Position numbers and translations under genes: made by a program. The notes beneath the pieces were generated by a model, which worked only from the letters and a program-made list of their open reading frames with translations, had not been told where the DNA came from and made no database searches. From Prevotella sp. (GTDB lineage Bacteria; Bacteroidota; Bacteroidia; Bacteroidales; Bacteroidaceae): 64,000 bases of DNA. The stretch lies in assembly GCA_016290175.1 (NCBI GenBank), contig JAEETD010000002.1, positions 24,254 through 88,253 on the forward strand, given 5' to 3'. Below are positions 40,521-49,615 of the stretch, piece after piece. Each line of letters opens with the position of its first letter. The first letter of the stretch is position 1.

Positions 40521-40861
40521 CCCTCCTGACCCTGGTTAATACTCAGAATAAAATCTTTAATTCTTTCCAATACGTATTCAATATTTTGTTCTACCTCTTC
40601 ATTCCTAAACCTCAATACTTGAATCCTATTCTGTTTCAGAAACACGGTTCTTTCTTCATCTTTCTGCTTGACTTTCTCATCATTATGCACTCCTCCATCC
40701 AATTCAATACATAATCTTATTGAAGGACAATAGAAATCTAAAACATAAGGTCCGAAACCATGTTGTTGACGAAACCTATAAAACCTATATCCATCAAGTT
40801 GTTTCCCTCTTAATCTTTTCCACAACATTCGTTCTGTGGAAGTTTCGGTCATTCTTAACAA
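40493..40861 (-). CDS. DUF559 / Vsr-like endonuclease domain protein
   Basis: TERMLWKRLRGKQLDGYRFYRFRQQHGFGPYVLDFYCPSIRLCIELDGGVHNDEKVKQKDEERTVFLKQNRIQVLRFRNEEV; stop codon lies in the repeat arm; start uncertain (TTG 40861 or internal ATG). Confidence 0.9.
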   Translation of the reverse strand: MLRMTETSTERMLWKRLRGKQLDGYRFYRFRQQHGFGPYVLDFYCPSIRLCIELDGGVHNDEKVKQKDEERTVFLKQNRIQVLRFRNEEVEQNIEYVLERIKDFILSINQGQEGVQTPNPLT

Positions 40862-41037
40862 CCGACGGTATTCTTTTGTTGCTGGATGATTCGAATAAGT
40901 TCATATAATCAAGGTTTTAGTTGCAAAATTACAACTTTTTTGCGAAATATGAAATAAAGACAAAGTTTTTTTGTAATTTTGCAGTCCAAATAGTGAAATA
41001 TAATTTATTGTTAAACTAGGGTTGGTGGGAAAGGCTA

Positions 41038-41072
41038 GCTTGTTCAGACCCCCAACCCCCTAATTTAGGGGG
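41038..41072. repeat. Right arm of the G/C-run inverted repeat
   Basis: gcttgttcagacccccaaccccctaatttaggggg. Confidence 0.92.
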
Positions 41073-41077
41073 CTTAT

Positions 41078-42091
41078 ATGAAAGTAGCAATTGTTGGAGC
41101 GAGTGGCGCTGTAGGACAGGAGTTCCTGCGCATTCTCGCAGAGAGAAATTTCCCGATGGATGAACTGGTGTTGTTTGGTTCTGAGCGCAGTGCAGGCCGA
41201 AAGTACACATTTAAGGGTAAGGACATCGAGGTGAAGCTGTTGCAGCACAACGATGACTTTAAGGATGTGGACATCGCCTTCACCTCTGCAGGTGCAGGTA
41301 CATCGAAGGAATTCGCCGAGACAATTACGAAATACGGAGCTGTGATGATCGATAACTCTTCGGCTTTCCGTATGGACGATGATGTACCCTTGGTGGTGCC
41401 TGAGTGCAATGCTGAGGATGCACTGAACCGTCCCCGTGGTATTATCGCCAATCCTAACTGTACTACGATTATGATGGTCGTTGTGCTCCAGCCGTTGGAG
41501 AAGATCTCTCATATCAAGCGCATCCATGTGGCTTCTTATCAGAGTGCATCTGGTGCCGGTGCCGCAGCGATGGCTGAGTTGCAGCAGCAATATAAGGAGA
41601 TGGTTGAAGAGGGTGAGGTGAAGACCGTGAAGAAGTTCGCCCACCAGCTGGCTTACAATGTGATTCCTCAGATTGACGTGTTCCAGCCCAATGGCTATAC
41701 CAAGGAGGAGATGAAGATGTACAACGAGACCCGTAAGATCATGCATACTGATGCGAAGTGCTCGGCCATGTGTGTCCGTGTTTCATCGTTGCGCTCTCAT
41801 TCTGAGTCTGTCTGGATTGAGACCGAGCGTCCCATCAGCGTAGAAGAGGCTCAGAAGGCTATTGCCGCTGCACCTGGTTGTACGTTGAAGGATGATCCCA
41901 CGACGCTGACCTATCCGATGCCGTTGGAAACAGCAGGCAAGGACGATGTCTATGTGGGTCGTATCCGTAAGGATATCAGCGATGAGAACGGTCTGACCTT
42001 CTGGCTCAGTGGTGACCAGATCCGTAAGGGCGCAGCGCTGAATGCTGTGCAGATTGCAGAGTACCTGGTGAAAGTAGGGAATGTCAAATAG
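41078..42091 (+). CDS. asd: Aspartate-semialdehyde dehydrogenase
   Basis: [57 protein letters not shown]. Confidence 0.96.
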   Translation: MKVAIVGASGAVGQEFLRILAERNFPMDELVLFGSERSAGRKYTFKGKDIEVKLLQHNDDFKDVDIAFTSAGAGTSKEFAETITKYGAVMIDNSSAFRMDDDVPLVVPECNAEDALNRPRGIIANPNCTTIMMVVVLQPLEKISHIKRIHVASYQSASGAGAAAMAELQQQYKEMVEEGEVKTVKKFAHQLAYNVIPQIDVFQPNGYTKEEMKMYNETRKIMHTDAKCSAMCVRVSSLRSHSESVWIETERPISVEEAQKAIAAAPGCTLKDDPTTLTYPMPLETAGKDDVYVGRIRKDISDENGLTFWLSGDQIRKGAALNAVQIAEYLVKVGNVK

Positions 42092-42557
42092 GCTTTTCTT
42101 TTTGCTGTTTCTGCCGTTGTTCATCTGCTGCGGCAGTGGTGATGACGATGGAAGCCGGTTAGCGGAGCAGATCGTCGGTACATGGTATCGTGGCTGGGAG
42201 GAAGGTGATGTGGAGATCATCGGTGACGTAAATGTAGCACCTGAGGACTTCATCTATCATTATTTCAAGTTTAATGGCGACGGTACCTATAACGGTATGG
42301 TAAGAGACGGTTCGTTTTGTGCCTATGACACTTACGGTGATACCATCTATGCCGGCACCTATAAGTGCGACAACGACAACCTCCGTATGGAGTATGGAAA
42401 CGGCAGTCAGAAACAGAAGATCCAGGCCCGTGTATTGTCGTTTGATGAACTGTCCATCAAACTGGAATATAAGAATACGGATTTGGATGTTCCTTTTACG
42501 GTTCGGATTAAGCTCAGTGCGACACCGACCACGCCACCAGACTTTTTCGGCTTTTAA
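42081..42557 (+). CDS. Small lipoprotein, lipocalin-like
   Basis: Lipobox [16 protein letters not shown]..., [10 protein letters not shown]. Confidence 0.6.
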   Translation: MSNRLFFLLFLPLFICCGSGDDDGSRLAEQIVGTWYRGWEEGDVEIIGDVNVAPEDFIYHYFKFNGDGTYNGMVRDGSFCAYDTYGDTIYAGTYKCDNDNLRMEYGNGSQKQKIQARVLSFDELSIKLEYKNTDLDVPFTVRIKLSATPTTPPDFFGF

Positions 42558-43357
42558 TCCTCCTCTTCTTCTACGTTGGCTGCGCGATAGATATACGCTT
42601 TTGTCACCAGCCATTGTGCAGAGAAATATCCCAGGCACCCACCCGTGAAATTCGTCAATGGGTTGGTGCCTGTGTTTTCCATCATCTGCATGGAGTAGAG
42701 ATAGTCGTAAGCCCCCTGGTCGATGGTGTAGAGCTCTATACGCAGATCATCACCGTCACGAAGCACGTCGCTGCCCCCTTCTCCTTCGCGGAAGAAGGTA
42801 AAGAGCTGTTGCCGTTCCTTGTTCGGGTCGTTGCGGTCATCCAGCACTGCCCAGCGGTATCCCGTGTCATTGCGATAGATATGCATGAAATACCAATTGT
42901 CTTCGTTGGGCAGGTCCTGGAATTTCAGCTCTCCAATCTGAAACCATTCGGTGGTAATCTTCTTGCGAATCACTCTGAATGAGTTGATGGTTGGCTTTTT
43001 CTGCATTGTGGAGGTCGCAGTGAAGTGTTCTCCATCAATATCGACCGTAATCGTGTAGGTTACACCCGGTACGCCCTCGTCTTTGGAGAAATAGCGTCCG
43101 TTGGACAGATAGCTGAGTTTTCTGCTGCTGCCATCATCGCCGGTGATGACAACGACAGCGTTATTGAGACTACTTTGGGTGCTGTTGTCGTCCATGTTCT
43201 GAGTCTTACTGACACGAGCTTCCATATGGGTGTTGTTGACTGACGCCTCGACGACATAGAGAGAGGGTACTTGATGGTAGTCGATGTCGATGTCTTTCTC
43301 GCAGGAAGTGAGAAGAACAATATTCAGACAGAATAACAGACAAACATATTTTTTCAT
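42554..43357 (-). CDS. DUF4249-like lipoprotein
   Basis: Lipobox VLLTSCEKDIDIDY; VVEASVNN...; adjacent to TonB receptor. Confidence 0.8.
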   Translation of the reverse strand: MKKYVCLLFCLNIVLLTSCEKDIDIDYHQVPSLYVVEASVNNTHMEARVSKTQNMDDNSTQSSLNNAVVVITGDDGSSRKLSYLSNGRYFSKDEGVPGVTYTITVDIDGEHFTATSTMQKKPTINSFRVIRKKITTEWFQIGELKFQDLPNEDNWYFMHIYRNDTGYRWAVLDDRNDPNKERQQLFTFFREGEGGSDVLRDGDDLRIELYTIDQGAYDYLYSMQMMENTGTNPLTNFTGGCLGYFSAQWLVTKAYIYRAANVEEEED

Positions 43358-43362
43358 AGCGG

Positions 43363-45417
43363 TCAGAAATTGATGTTAAACGATACACTCGGTACGATGC
43401 CGAAGAGGGAATACTGTACGGCACGGGTGCCGGCACCTTGTTCACCGTCCTCGAAGTTGATGAGGAACGGGTTGTAGCGATTATAGAGATTATAGATGCC
43501 AAAGACCCACTCATGGGTGGTGCGACGGTATTTCTTGGACCAGACAGCACTGACATCGAGACGGTGATAGTCAGGTGCGCGGTAACCGTTGCGCTCGGCA
43601 TAATAGTAGATCCAGTTATCGATGATCTGGTATTTCCCGCTTGGGGCCGTAAAGGCCTGTCCGCTGTTGAAGACCCAGGCTGCGCTGAGGCTCCATCGCG
43701 GTGTCAGACGGTACATCGCCACCAGATTGATGTCATGACGACGGTCGTTGTTGGCATCATACCACCGTCCTCCGTTGATGCCTTCGATCTTGGTCTTCGA
43801 CCACGACAACGTATAGCCCAGCCATCCTGTGAAACGACCGTTGTTCTTTCGTGCCAGGAATTCCACACCGTAGGCCTTTCCGTCACCAGGTAGGATAAGA
43901 CGTTCGATCTCAATCTCGCTGCGGAAGGTCTTGCCGTCACGATAGTCCAGGACATTGGCAATTTTACGGTAATAACCCTCGACGGAGAAATCGTAAGTCT
44001 CGTCAGGGGTGACGAAAAAGACTCCCGTACTGATCTGGTCTGCAATCTCGGGTTTGACGATATTGCTGCTGATAGTATAGCGGTCGAAGGGAGTCGACGT
44101 ACTCTGGTTACGCAGTGCATGGATATTCTGTGACGTCCGGGCATATGCTGCCTTAATGTTCATTGTCGGTGTGAGGGAGAAGTTGAGGCTGACGCGCGGT
44201 TCCCAGACGATATGCGTCTTGACTATCTGGTTCTTCTTATAGTTATAATACCAGTCGATCTCGCCATCTGGGGTGAGGTCGTAGTAGAGCGAGCCGCCCA
44301 ACGGAGAGAAGGTGCTCAGACGCAGGCCTGCTGTCGCCGTCAGTCTTTCAAACGGTTTGAGGGTGGCATTGAGCCAGATGGCATTCTCCCAGGCACGACG
44401 CTGTTCTTTCTCGTATGTACTGAGCACCTGCCATTCTGCCGATTTCACATTCTGCAGCGACGACTGCAGACCTGCCTTCAGTTCATGTTGTCCGATGGAG
44501 ATATTGAAGTCTTGTCGGAGACTGGCCTGACGGATATGTCCTTTATACCAGAGGTTTAGTCCCATGAAGTCGACACCATTGTCGTTCTCATAACTGCTAT
44601 AAAGGAGGGTTGTCTGAGCATTTGAACCACCATTGAAGTGATGGAGCCACTTCAGACTTCCGGTGAGGTTTCGCCAACGGATGTCAATCATGTCCTGTAA
44701 GGCAGTGCGGTCGTAGCCTGTGAAGAAGCTGAGAAAGAGTTGGTCACGGGGTGTGATAGTCCAGTCTATCTTCGTGTTGACGTCGTAGAAATAGAGCGTG
44801 TTGTCCTTGAAGTCCTTGTGGAGTTTGAGAAAGGCATCAAGATACGTGCGACGCGCGGTGACGAGAAATGACAGCTTATCCTTTACGATAGGACCTTCGA
44901 TGGTTCCTTTTGCCGACAGCAGACCGATGGTGGCTCCTCCGTGCCATTGTTGTTTGTCGCCTGTCCGTCCGCTGATATCGAGAACGGCCGATGAGGCTCC
45001 GCCATATTGTGCTGGCAGGAGTCCTTTGTAGAGCGTGGCACCAGCCAGGGCGTCGTTGTTGAAAGCGGAGAAGAGCCCCGCCAGATGGCCGACGTTATAG
45101 ACAGGACTGTTGTCGAAAAGCACCATGTTCTGTGCAGAAGTTCCTCCTCGTACCTGAAAGCTGCTTGACGCATCGCTTTCTGCCTTGATGCCCGGCAACA
45201 ACTGGATGCTTCTCATGATGTCGGTCTCGCCGAACAGCTGTGGTGCAGTTGTCAGTTCCTTCAACTGGAGCTGTTCGGCACCTGCCTGCACACTCTGTAA
45301 TCGTTGGCGGGCAGAATTCGACGTAATGATGACCTCGTCGATTCGTTCCGAACGGATTGTATCGGCGTCGTCAGGGACCATCATAAGTGCAAAAAGAAGA
45401 ATGCTTCCTGTAAACAT
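43363..45417 (-). CDS. TonB-dependent receptor
   Basis: Plug: DIMRSIQLLPGIKAESDASSSFQVRGGTSAQNMVLFDNSPVYNVGHLAGLFSAFN. Confidence 0.92.
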   Translation of the reverse strand: MFTGSILLFALMMVPDDADTIRSERIDEVIITSNSARQRLQSVQAGAEQLQLKELTTAPQLFGETDIMRSIQLLPGIKAESDASSSFQVRGGTSAQNMVLFDNSPVYNVGHLAGLFSAFNNDALAGATLYKGLLPAQYGGASSAVLDISGRTGDKQQWHGGATIGLLSAKGTIEGPIVKDKLSFLVTARRTYLDAFLKLHKDFKDNTLYFYDVNTKIDWTITPRDQLFLSFFTGYDRTALQDMIDIRWRNLTGSLKWLHHFNGGSNAQTTLLYSSYENDNGVDFMGLNLWYKGHIRQASLRQDFNISIGQHELKAGLQSSLQNVKSAEWQVLSTYEKEQRRAWENAIWLNATLKPFERLTATAGLRLSTFSPLGGSLYYDLTPDGEIDWYYNYKKNQIVKTHIVWEPRVSLNFSLTPTMNIKAAYARTSQNIHALRNQSTSTPFDRYTISSNIVKPEIADQISTGVFFVTPDETYDFSVEGYYRKIANVLDYRDGKTFRSEIEIERLILPGDGKAYGVEFLARKNNGRFTGWLGYTLSWSKTKIEGINGGRWYDANNDRRHDINLVAMYRLTPRWSLSAAWVFNSGQAFTAPSGKYQIIDNWIYYYAERNGYRAPDYHRLDVSAVWSKKYRRTTHEWVFGIYNLYNRYNPFLINFEDGEQGAGTRAVQYSLFGIVPSVSFNINF

Positions 45418-45441
45418 GGGTGCAAAGGTACAATTTTTTGG

Positions 45442-45478
45442 GGAGTTAAAGGAGTTAAAGGAGTTAAAGGGAGTTAAA
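45442..45478. repeat. 4 x GGAGTTAAA (9-bp unit) directly upstream of the receptor promoter
   Basis: ggagttaaa x3, extra g, ggagttaaa; minus-strand TACCTTTGCACC adjacent. Confidence 0.85.
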
Positions 45479-45539
45479 GGGGCAAATGTTTTGCTATAAA
45501 ATGATTATCTTTGTCCCATCTTACTAAAAATGAACGATT

Positions 45540-46007
45540 ATGAAGAAGATTTTTGTGGCTTTAGTGGCCTTTGTCATGCTATGTGCATGTAGTGGTGAAC
45601 CCGAGTATCTGAACTATCGCGGTTTGTCGATGGGCATGCCGTTCAAGGCTTTCTATGATTCTTTGATGAACCGTGGTTTTGCCCTTGACTCTGCCCGCTC
45701 CGACTCTGACCTGACAAATGTGGTGATGACTAATCCCGGTGAGAAGTATCATCTGGTATTGGCCCAGCAGCACGATACCCTGAAGATGATTCAGGAGACC
45801 TACGAACTGTCAACCAATGACAGTACCCGTAATCTCTGGCAGCAGATACGAGACGGACTGGAGAAAGAACTTGACGCATGGCCAAACTGCCCTGTCCTGG
45901 GCGATGACCATAAGGTGGCAAAGTTCGAGACTGACGGCGGTTTTATTACGGTGACTTTGAAGAACACCTATACCCCGACGCTGAATGTTCTCTATCAGAC
46001 GAAATAA
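45540..46007 (+). CDS. Small lipoprotein of unknown function
   Basis: Lipobox VMLCACSG; ORF with terminator. Confidence 0.65.
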   Translation: MKKIFVALVAFVMLCACSGEPEYLNYRGLSMGMPFKAFYDSLMNRGFALDSARSDSDLTNVVMTNPGEKYHLVLAQQHDTLKMIQETYELSTNDSTRNLWQQIRDGLEKELDAWPNCPVLGDDHKVAKFETDGGFITVTLKNTYTPTLNVLYQTK

Positions 46008-46012
46008 CAAGA

Positions 46013-46038
46013 AGCCCTCCGTTTTGCGGAGGGCTTTC
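46013..46038. terminator. Bidirectional terminator between convergent genes
   Basis: aagccctccg-tttt-gcggagggcttt. Confidence 0.85.
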
Positions 46039-46040
46039 TG

Positions 46041-46895
46041 TTAGATGATAGTCAGTGTATAGAGGTAAACCACAGCCGCGGGAATCGCCAGCAGCGAAGA
46101 GTCGAAACGGTCGAGCATACCCCCATGACCAGGGAGAATCGTTCCACTATCCTTGATGCCTAAGGTACGCTTGAAGAGCGACTCAATCAGATCACCCCAT
46201 GTACCGAAGATGACCACGGTCAGTCCCAATCCTGCCCATTCGAAGGCATTGAGACTGAGTTCGTTGACACCATATTGTTCTGTCAGATACCAAATCAGTA
46301 CAGCGATGGCCATCACAAGGATGCCACCACCAATGCTGCCTTCCCAACTCTTTCCTGGCGAGATACGTGGGAATAGCTTATGTTTTCCTAACAGAGAACC
46401 ACAAAGATAAGCTCCCGTGTCGTTCATCCACAGGAAGACGAACACGCAGAGTGGGATGAGATAGGTATACTGGATGTCGAAGCCTACGGAACGGAACGCC
46501 AGCACATTGAGCAATGAGAATGGTAGTGCGATGTAAAGCTGGCTCATCATCGTGTAGGCCCAATTGCTGATGGGGTCGGGGTGTTTCAGATAGAGCTCGG
46601 CTATCAGTAGGTAGATAATGCTGACGAGATAGGGAATAAAGACTGAAGATGGGGTGAGCCCGCTGTTATAGCCAGCCATTGCAAGGAAGAAATAGACGCC
46701 TGCCACGGTACAGATCATCCGATTGACGGTGATATTTTTGTAATCGTTCACCAATCCTGTGAACTCCCAAACGGTCAGTCCTGTCACTAATGCAAACAGC
46801 AAGATCATGGCCTCCGGTCTCATAAAACAGGTTACAATCGCTGCCACGAACAGCACACCTGTTATCGTCCTTACGATAAAATTCTTCATATGCAA
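46041..46895 (-). CDS. cdsA: Phosphatidate cytidylyltransferase
   Basis: C-terminal GTWGDLIESLFKRTLGIKDSGTILPGHGGMLDRFDSSL signature. Confidence 0.95.
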   Translation of the reverse strand: MHMKNFIVRTITGVLFVAAIVTCFMRPEAMILLFALVTGLTVWEFTGLVNDYKNITVNRMICTVAGVYFFLAMAGYNSGLTPSSVFIPYLVSIIYLLIAELYLKHPDPISNWAYTMMSQLYIALPFSLLNVLAFRSVGFDIQYTYLIPLCVFVFLWMNDTGAYLCGSLLGKHKLFPRISPGKSWEGSIGGGILVMAIAVLIWYLTEQYGVNELSLNAFEWAGLGLTVVIFGTWGDLIESLFKRTLGIKDSGTILPGHGGMLDRFDSSLLAIPAAVVYLYTLTII

Positions 46896-46897
46896 AA

Positions 46898-48928
46898 CTA
46901 TTGTCCCTTTAACTCCTCCTCTTCTTTCTCCTTTTCAGCCTTTGCTTCGAGTTCCTTGGCCCTTTCCTCTGCCATGCGCTCGGCATCGGCTTTCATCTGG
47001 GCTTCCAAGAGTTCTTCGGCACGACTGGTCCAAGGACGTTTGCCGAATATTCTCTCGACATCCTCTGCGAAGATGACCTCACGGTCCACAAGCAATTGAG
47101 CCAGTTGGGCATGACCTTCCTTATGTTCCGTCAGGATGCGCTTGGCACGTTCATATTGTTCATTGATCATGCGTAGTACCTCGTCGTCCATAATCTTGGC
47201 GGTCGTCTCAGAGTAGGGCCTCTGGAACTGGTATTCCTGATTACTGTAATAGCAGATGTTCGGCAGTTTCTCACTCATACCGGCATAGGCAATCATACCG
47301 TAGGCCTGTTTGGTGGTACGCTCCAGGTCGTTCATGGCACCCGTAGAGATCGTTCCGATAAACAGTTCTTCAGCAGCGCGGCCTCCGAGGAGAGAGCACA
47401 TCTCGTCGAGCATGGCATCCTTGGTCTGAAGAACGCGCTCCTCAGGCAGATACCAGGCAGCACCCAAGGCCTGGCCACGGGGAACGATGGATACTTTAAC
47501 GAGCGGGTTGGCAAATTCCGTGAACCAGGAGATCGTAGCATGACCCGCCTCGTGGATGGCGATGCTGCGTTTCTCCTTCTCTGTCATCACCTTTGTTTTC
47601 TTCTCCAGACCACCGATGATACGGTCAACGGCATCGAGGAAATCCTGCTTGCCAACTTTCTCACTATTGTGACGGGCAGCAATCAGAGCTGCCTCATTGC
47701 AGACGTTGGCGATGTCGGCACCCGAGAAACCTGGCGTCTGGCGGGCCAGGAAGTCCACATCGACACTTTCGTCAATCTTCAACGGTTTCAGATGTACCAT
47801 AAACACCTCCTTGCGCTCATTGAGGTCAGGTAGGTCTACGTGAATCTGGCGATCAAAACGGCCAGCGCGGAGCAGGGCAGAGTCAAGCATGTCAGCTCGG
47901 TTGGTGGCAGCAAGGATGATAACACCGCTGTTGGTGCCGAAGCCATCCATCTCCGTAAGCAGGGCATTCAACGTGTTCTCACGTTCATCGTTACCACCCA
48001 TCGCTGGGTTACGGCTACGTGCACGGCCCACGGCATCAATCTCATCGATGAAGATGATGCAAGGCGACTTCGCCTTGGCCTGCTGGAAAAGGTCGCGAAC
48101 ACGGCTGGCACCCACGCCGACGAACATCTCCACGAAGTCGGAGCCCGACATTGAGAAGAATGGTACGCCGGCCTCTCCTGCCACGGCCTTGGCGAGCAGG
48201 GTCTTACCTGTTCCCGGAGGGCCTACGAGGAGGGCTCCCTTGGGGATTTTTCCGCCGAGGTCGGTATATTTCTGGGGGTTCTTCAGGAACTCCACGATTT
48301 CCTGTATTTCCTGTTTGGCGCCTGCCTGACCAGCCACATCCTTGAAGGTGATGCCCAAATCCCCACCTTTCTCGTACATTTTTGCCTTTGACTTGCCGAC
48401 GCTGAATACACTATTTCCACCGGCACCGCCACCCATTCTCCGCATGAAGAACATCATCAAACCGATGATGAAGACGAAGGGCAGGATATTATACAACAGC
48501 ATGTTGAACATCTCGTTCTCGCGACGGTTCTCATAGCTGTACTGACCCGTGAAGGTCTTGGCTGTCTTGGCCTCCTCAATGAAGCTCTCCACCTGATCGA
48601 CAGAGCCGAACTCCACCTCTATGTAAGGTTCATTGCCTGTCTGTTGGGTGCCTTGATGGAAAACGTCGCGGATATGTTCCGGTTTGACATACATACGCAG
48701 CGTTCCTTGTCCTTTGTTGACAACGATCTTCGAGGCGTATCCACGATTTACCATCGTCTTGAACTCAGAGTATGTGGCTTGTTTGGCGATACTACTGTTG
48801 GCGGGACCACCACCGGAGAACCAGAGTAAGGCCAGGGCCGCAATGGCAATGGCATATATCCAGTTCATATTGAATCGTGGCATCTTGGGGTCGTTGCCGC
48901 TGGTGTTGGGAATCTTTTTATTGTCCAT
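46898..48928 (-). CDS. ftsH: ATP-dependent zinc metalloprotease FtsH
   Basis: [34 protein letters not shown]. Confidence 0.97.
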   Translation of the reverse strand: MDNKKIPNTSGNDPKMPRFNMNWIYAIAIAALALLWFSGGGPANSSIAKQATYSEFKTMVNRGYASKIVVNKGQGTLRMYVKPEHIRDVFHQGTQQTGNEPYIEVEFGSVDQVESFIEEAKTAKTFTGQYSYENRRENEMFNMLLYNILPFVFIIGLMMFFMRRMGGGAGGNSVFSVGKSKAKMYEKGGDLGITFKDVAGQAGAKQEIQEIVEFLKNPQKYTDLGGKIPKGALLVGPPGTGKTLLAKAVAGEAGVPFFSMSGSDFVEMFVGVGASRVRDLFQQAKAKSPCIIFIDEIDAVGRARSRNPAMGGNDERENTLNALLTEMDGFGTNSGVIILAATNRADMLDSALLRAGRFDRQIHVDLPDLNERKEVFMVHLKPLKIDESVDVDFLARQTPGFSGADIANVCNEAALIAARHNSEKVGKQDFLDAVDRIIGGLEKKTKVMTEKEKRSIAIHEAGHATISWFTEFANPLVKVSIVPRGQALGAAWYLPEERVLQTKDAMLDEMCSLLGGRAAEELFIGTISTGAMNDLERTTKQAYGMIAYAGMSEKLPNICYYSNQEYQFQRPYSETTAKIMDDEVLRMINEQYERAKRILTEHKEGHAQLAQLLVDREVIFAEDVERIFGKRPWTSRAEELLEAQMKADAERMAEERAKELEAKAEKEKEEEELKGQ

Positions 48929-48937
48929 AATCTTCTG

Positions 48938-49297
48938 TTAATCGAGGTTTGGAATATAAGTCAGCTTGGCATCGTCCCACAGGTGTTCGAGGTCGTAGTA
49001 CTCCCGCACATCGGGGAGGAAGATATGGACCAATACATCGGTATAGTCCATCGCCACCCACTGGGCATTTTCCAGTCCTACGACATGCGTGGGTTTCTCC
49101 TTGAGCCGTTCCCGGGCAAAATCACCCACAGACTCGGCAATGGCTTCCACCTGAGTGGGAGAACTGCCCTGACAGATAATGAAATATTTGCAGATGGTGC
49201 CTTCAATCTTAGTCAAGTCGGCCACGACGATATCGGAGCCTTTTTTCTCTTGAATTCCTTCTGTAATTGTTTTAACGAGCTGTTTTGTTTGTTCCAT
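48938..49297 (-). CDS. rsfS: Ribosome silencing factor RsfS
   Basis: KGSDIVVADLTKIEGTICKYFIICQGSSPTQVEAIAESV, VDYTDVLVHIF-like AMDYTDVLVHIFLPDVREYYDLEHLW. Confidence 0.93.
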   Translation of the reverse strand: MEQTKQLVKTITEGIQEKKGSDIVVADLTKIEGTICKYFIICQGSSPTQVEAIAESVGDFARERLKEKPTHVVGLENAQWVAMDYTDVLVHIFLPDVREYYDLEHLWDDAKLTYIPNLD

Positions 49298-49381
49298 TAA
49301 TTATATAATATGTATTTAGATGCAAAGGTAGTGCAATTTGGGCGAATTGCAAAATAAATTAGAATTTATTTTGATTTCGTG

Positions 49382-49414
49382 CAAAAGAAAAGAGGCTTCC
49401 TCCGTGGAAACCTC
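49382..49414 (-). terminator. Terminator after tRNA-Gln
   Basis: Minus strand gaggtttcc-acgga-ggaagcctc then ttttctttt. Confidence 0.65.
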
Positions 49415-49424
49415 TCTCTGTCAG

Positions 49425-49495
49425 TTGGGGTACCCGGACTCGAACCAGGAAAGGCAGGACCAGAATCTGCAGTGTTACCATTACACCATACCCCA
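49425..49495 (-). tRNA. tRNA-Gln (anticodon CTG)
   Basis: Minus strand TGGGGTATGGTGTAATGGTAACACTGCAGATTCTGGTCCTGCCTTTCCTGGTTCGAGTCCGGGTACCCCAA; apparent A-C at 31-39. Confidence 0.93.
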
Positions 49496-49581
49496 ATGAA
49501 TCCTTGCAATTTTCAATTGCGGGTGCAAAGGTACTACTTTTTCTGGAATTACCAAAACTTTTCGAGGAAAAATTTGCAAAA

Positions 49582-49613
49582 GAATAAAAAAAATCCCGCC
49601 AATCGGCGGGATT
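49582..49613 (-). terminator. Intrinsic terminator after the DUF349 gene
   Basis: aatcccgcc-gatt-ggcgggatttttttt on minus strand. Confidence 0.85.
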
Positions 49614-49615
49614 TG

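Noticed and set aside
40489-41072. Insertion sequence
   Set aside because: No transposase motif (DDE or HUH/Y1) and no obvious target-site duplication; the DUF559 ORF is not a known transposase.
41016-41210. 64-aa minus-strand ORF ...[20 protein letters not shown]
   Set aside because: Spans the repeat arm and the antisense of asd; no support as a gene.
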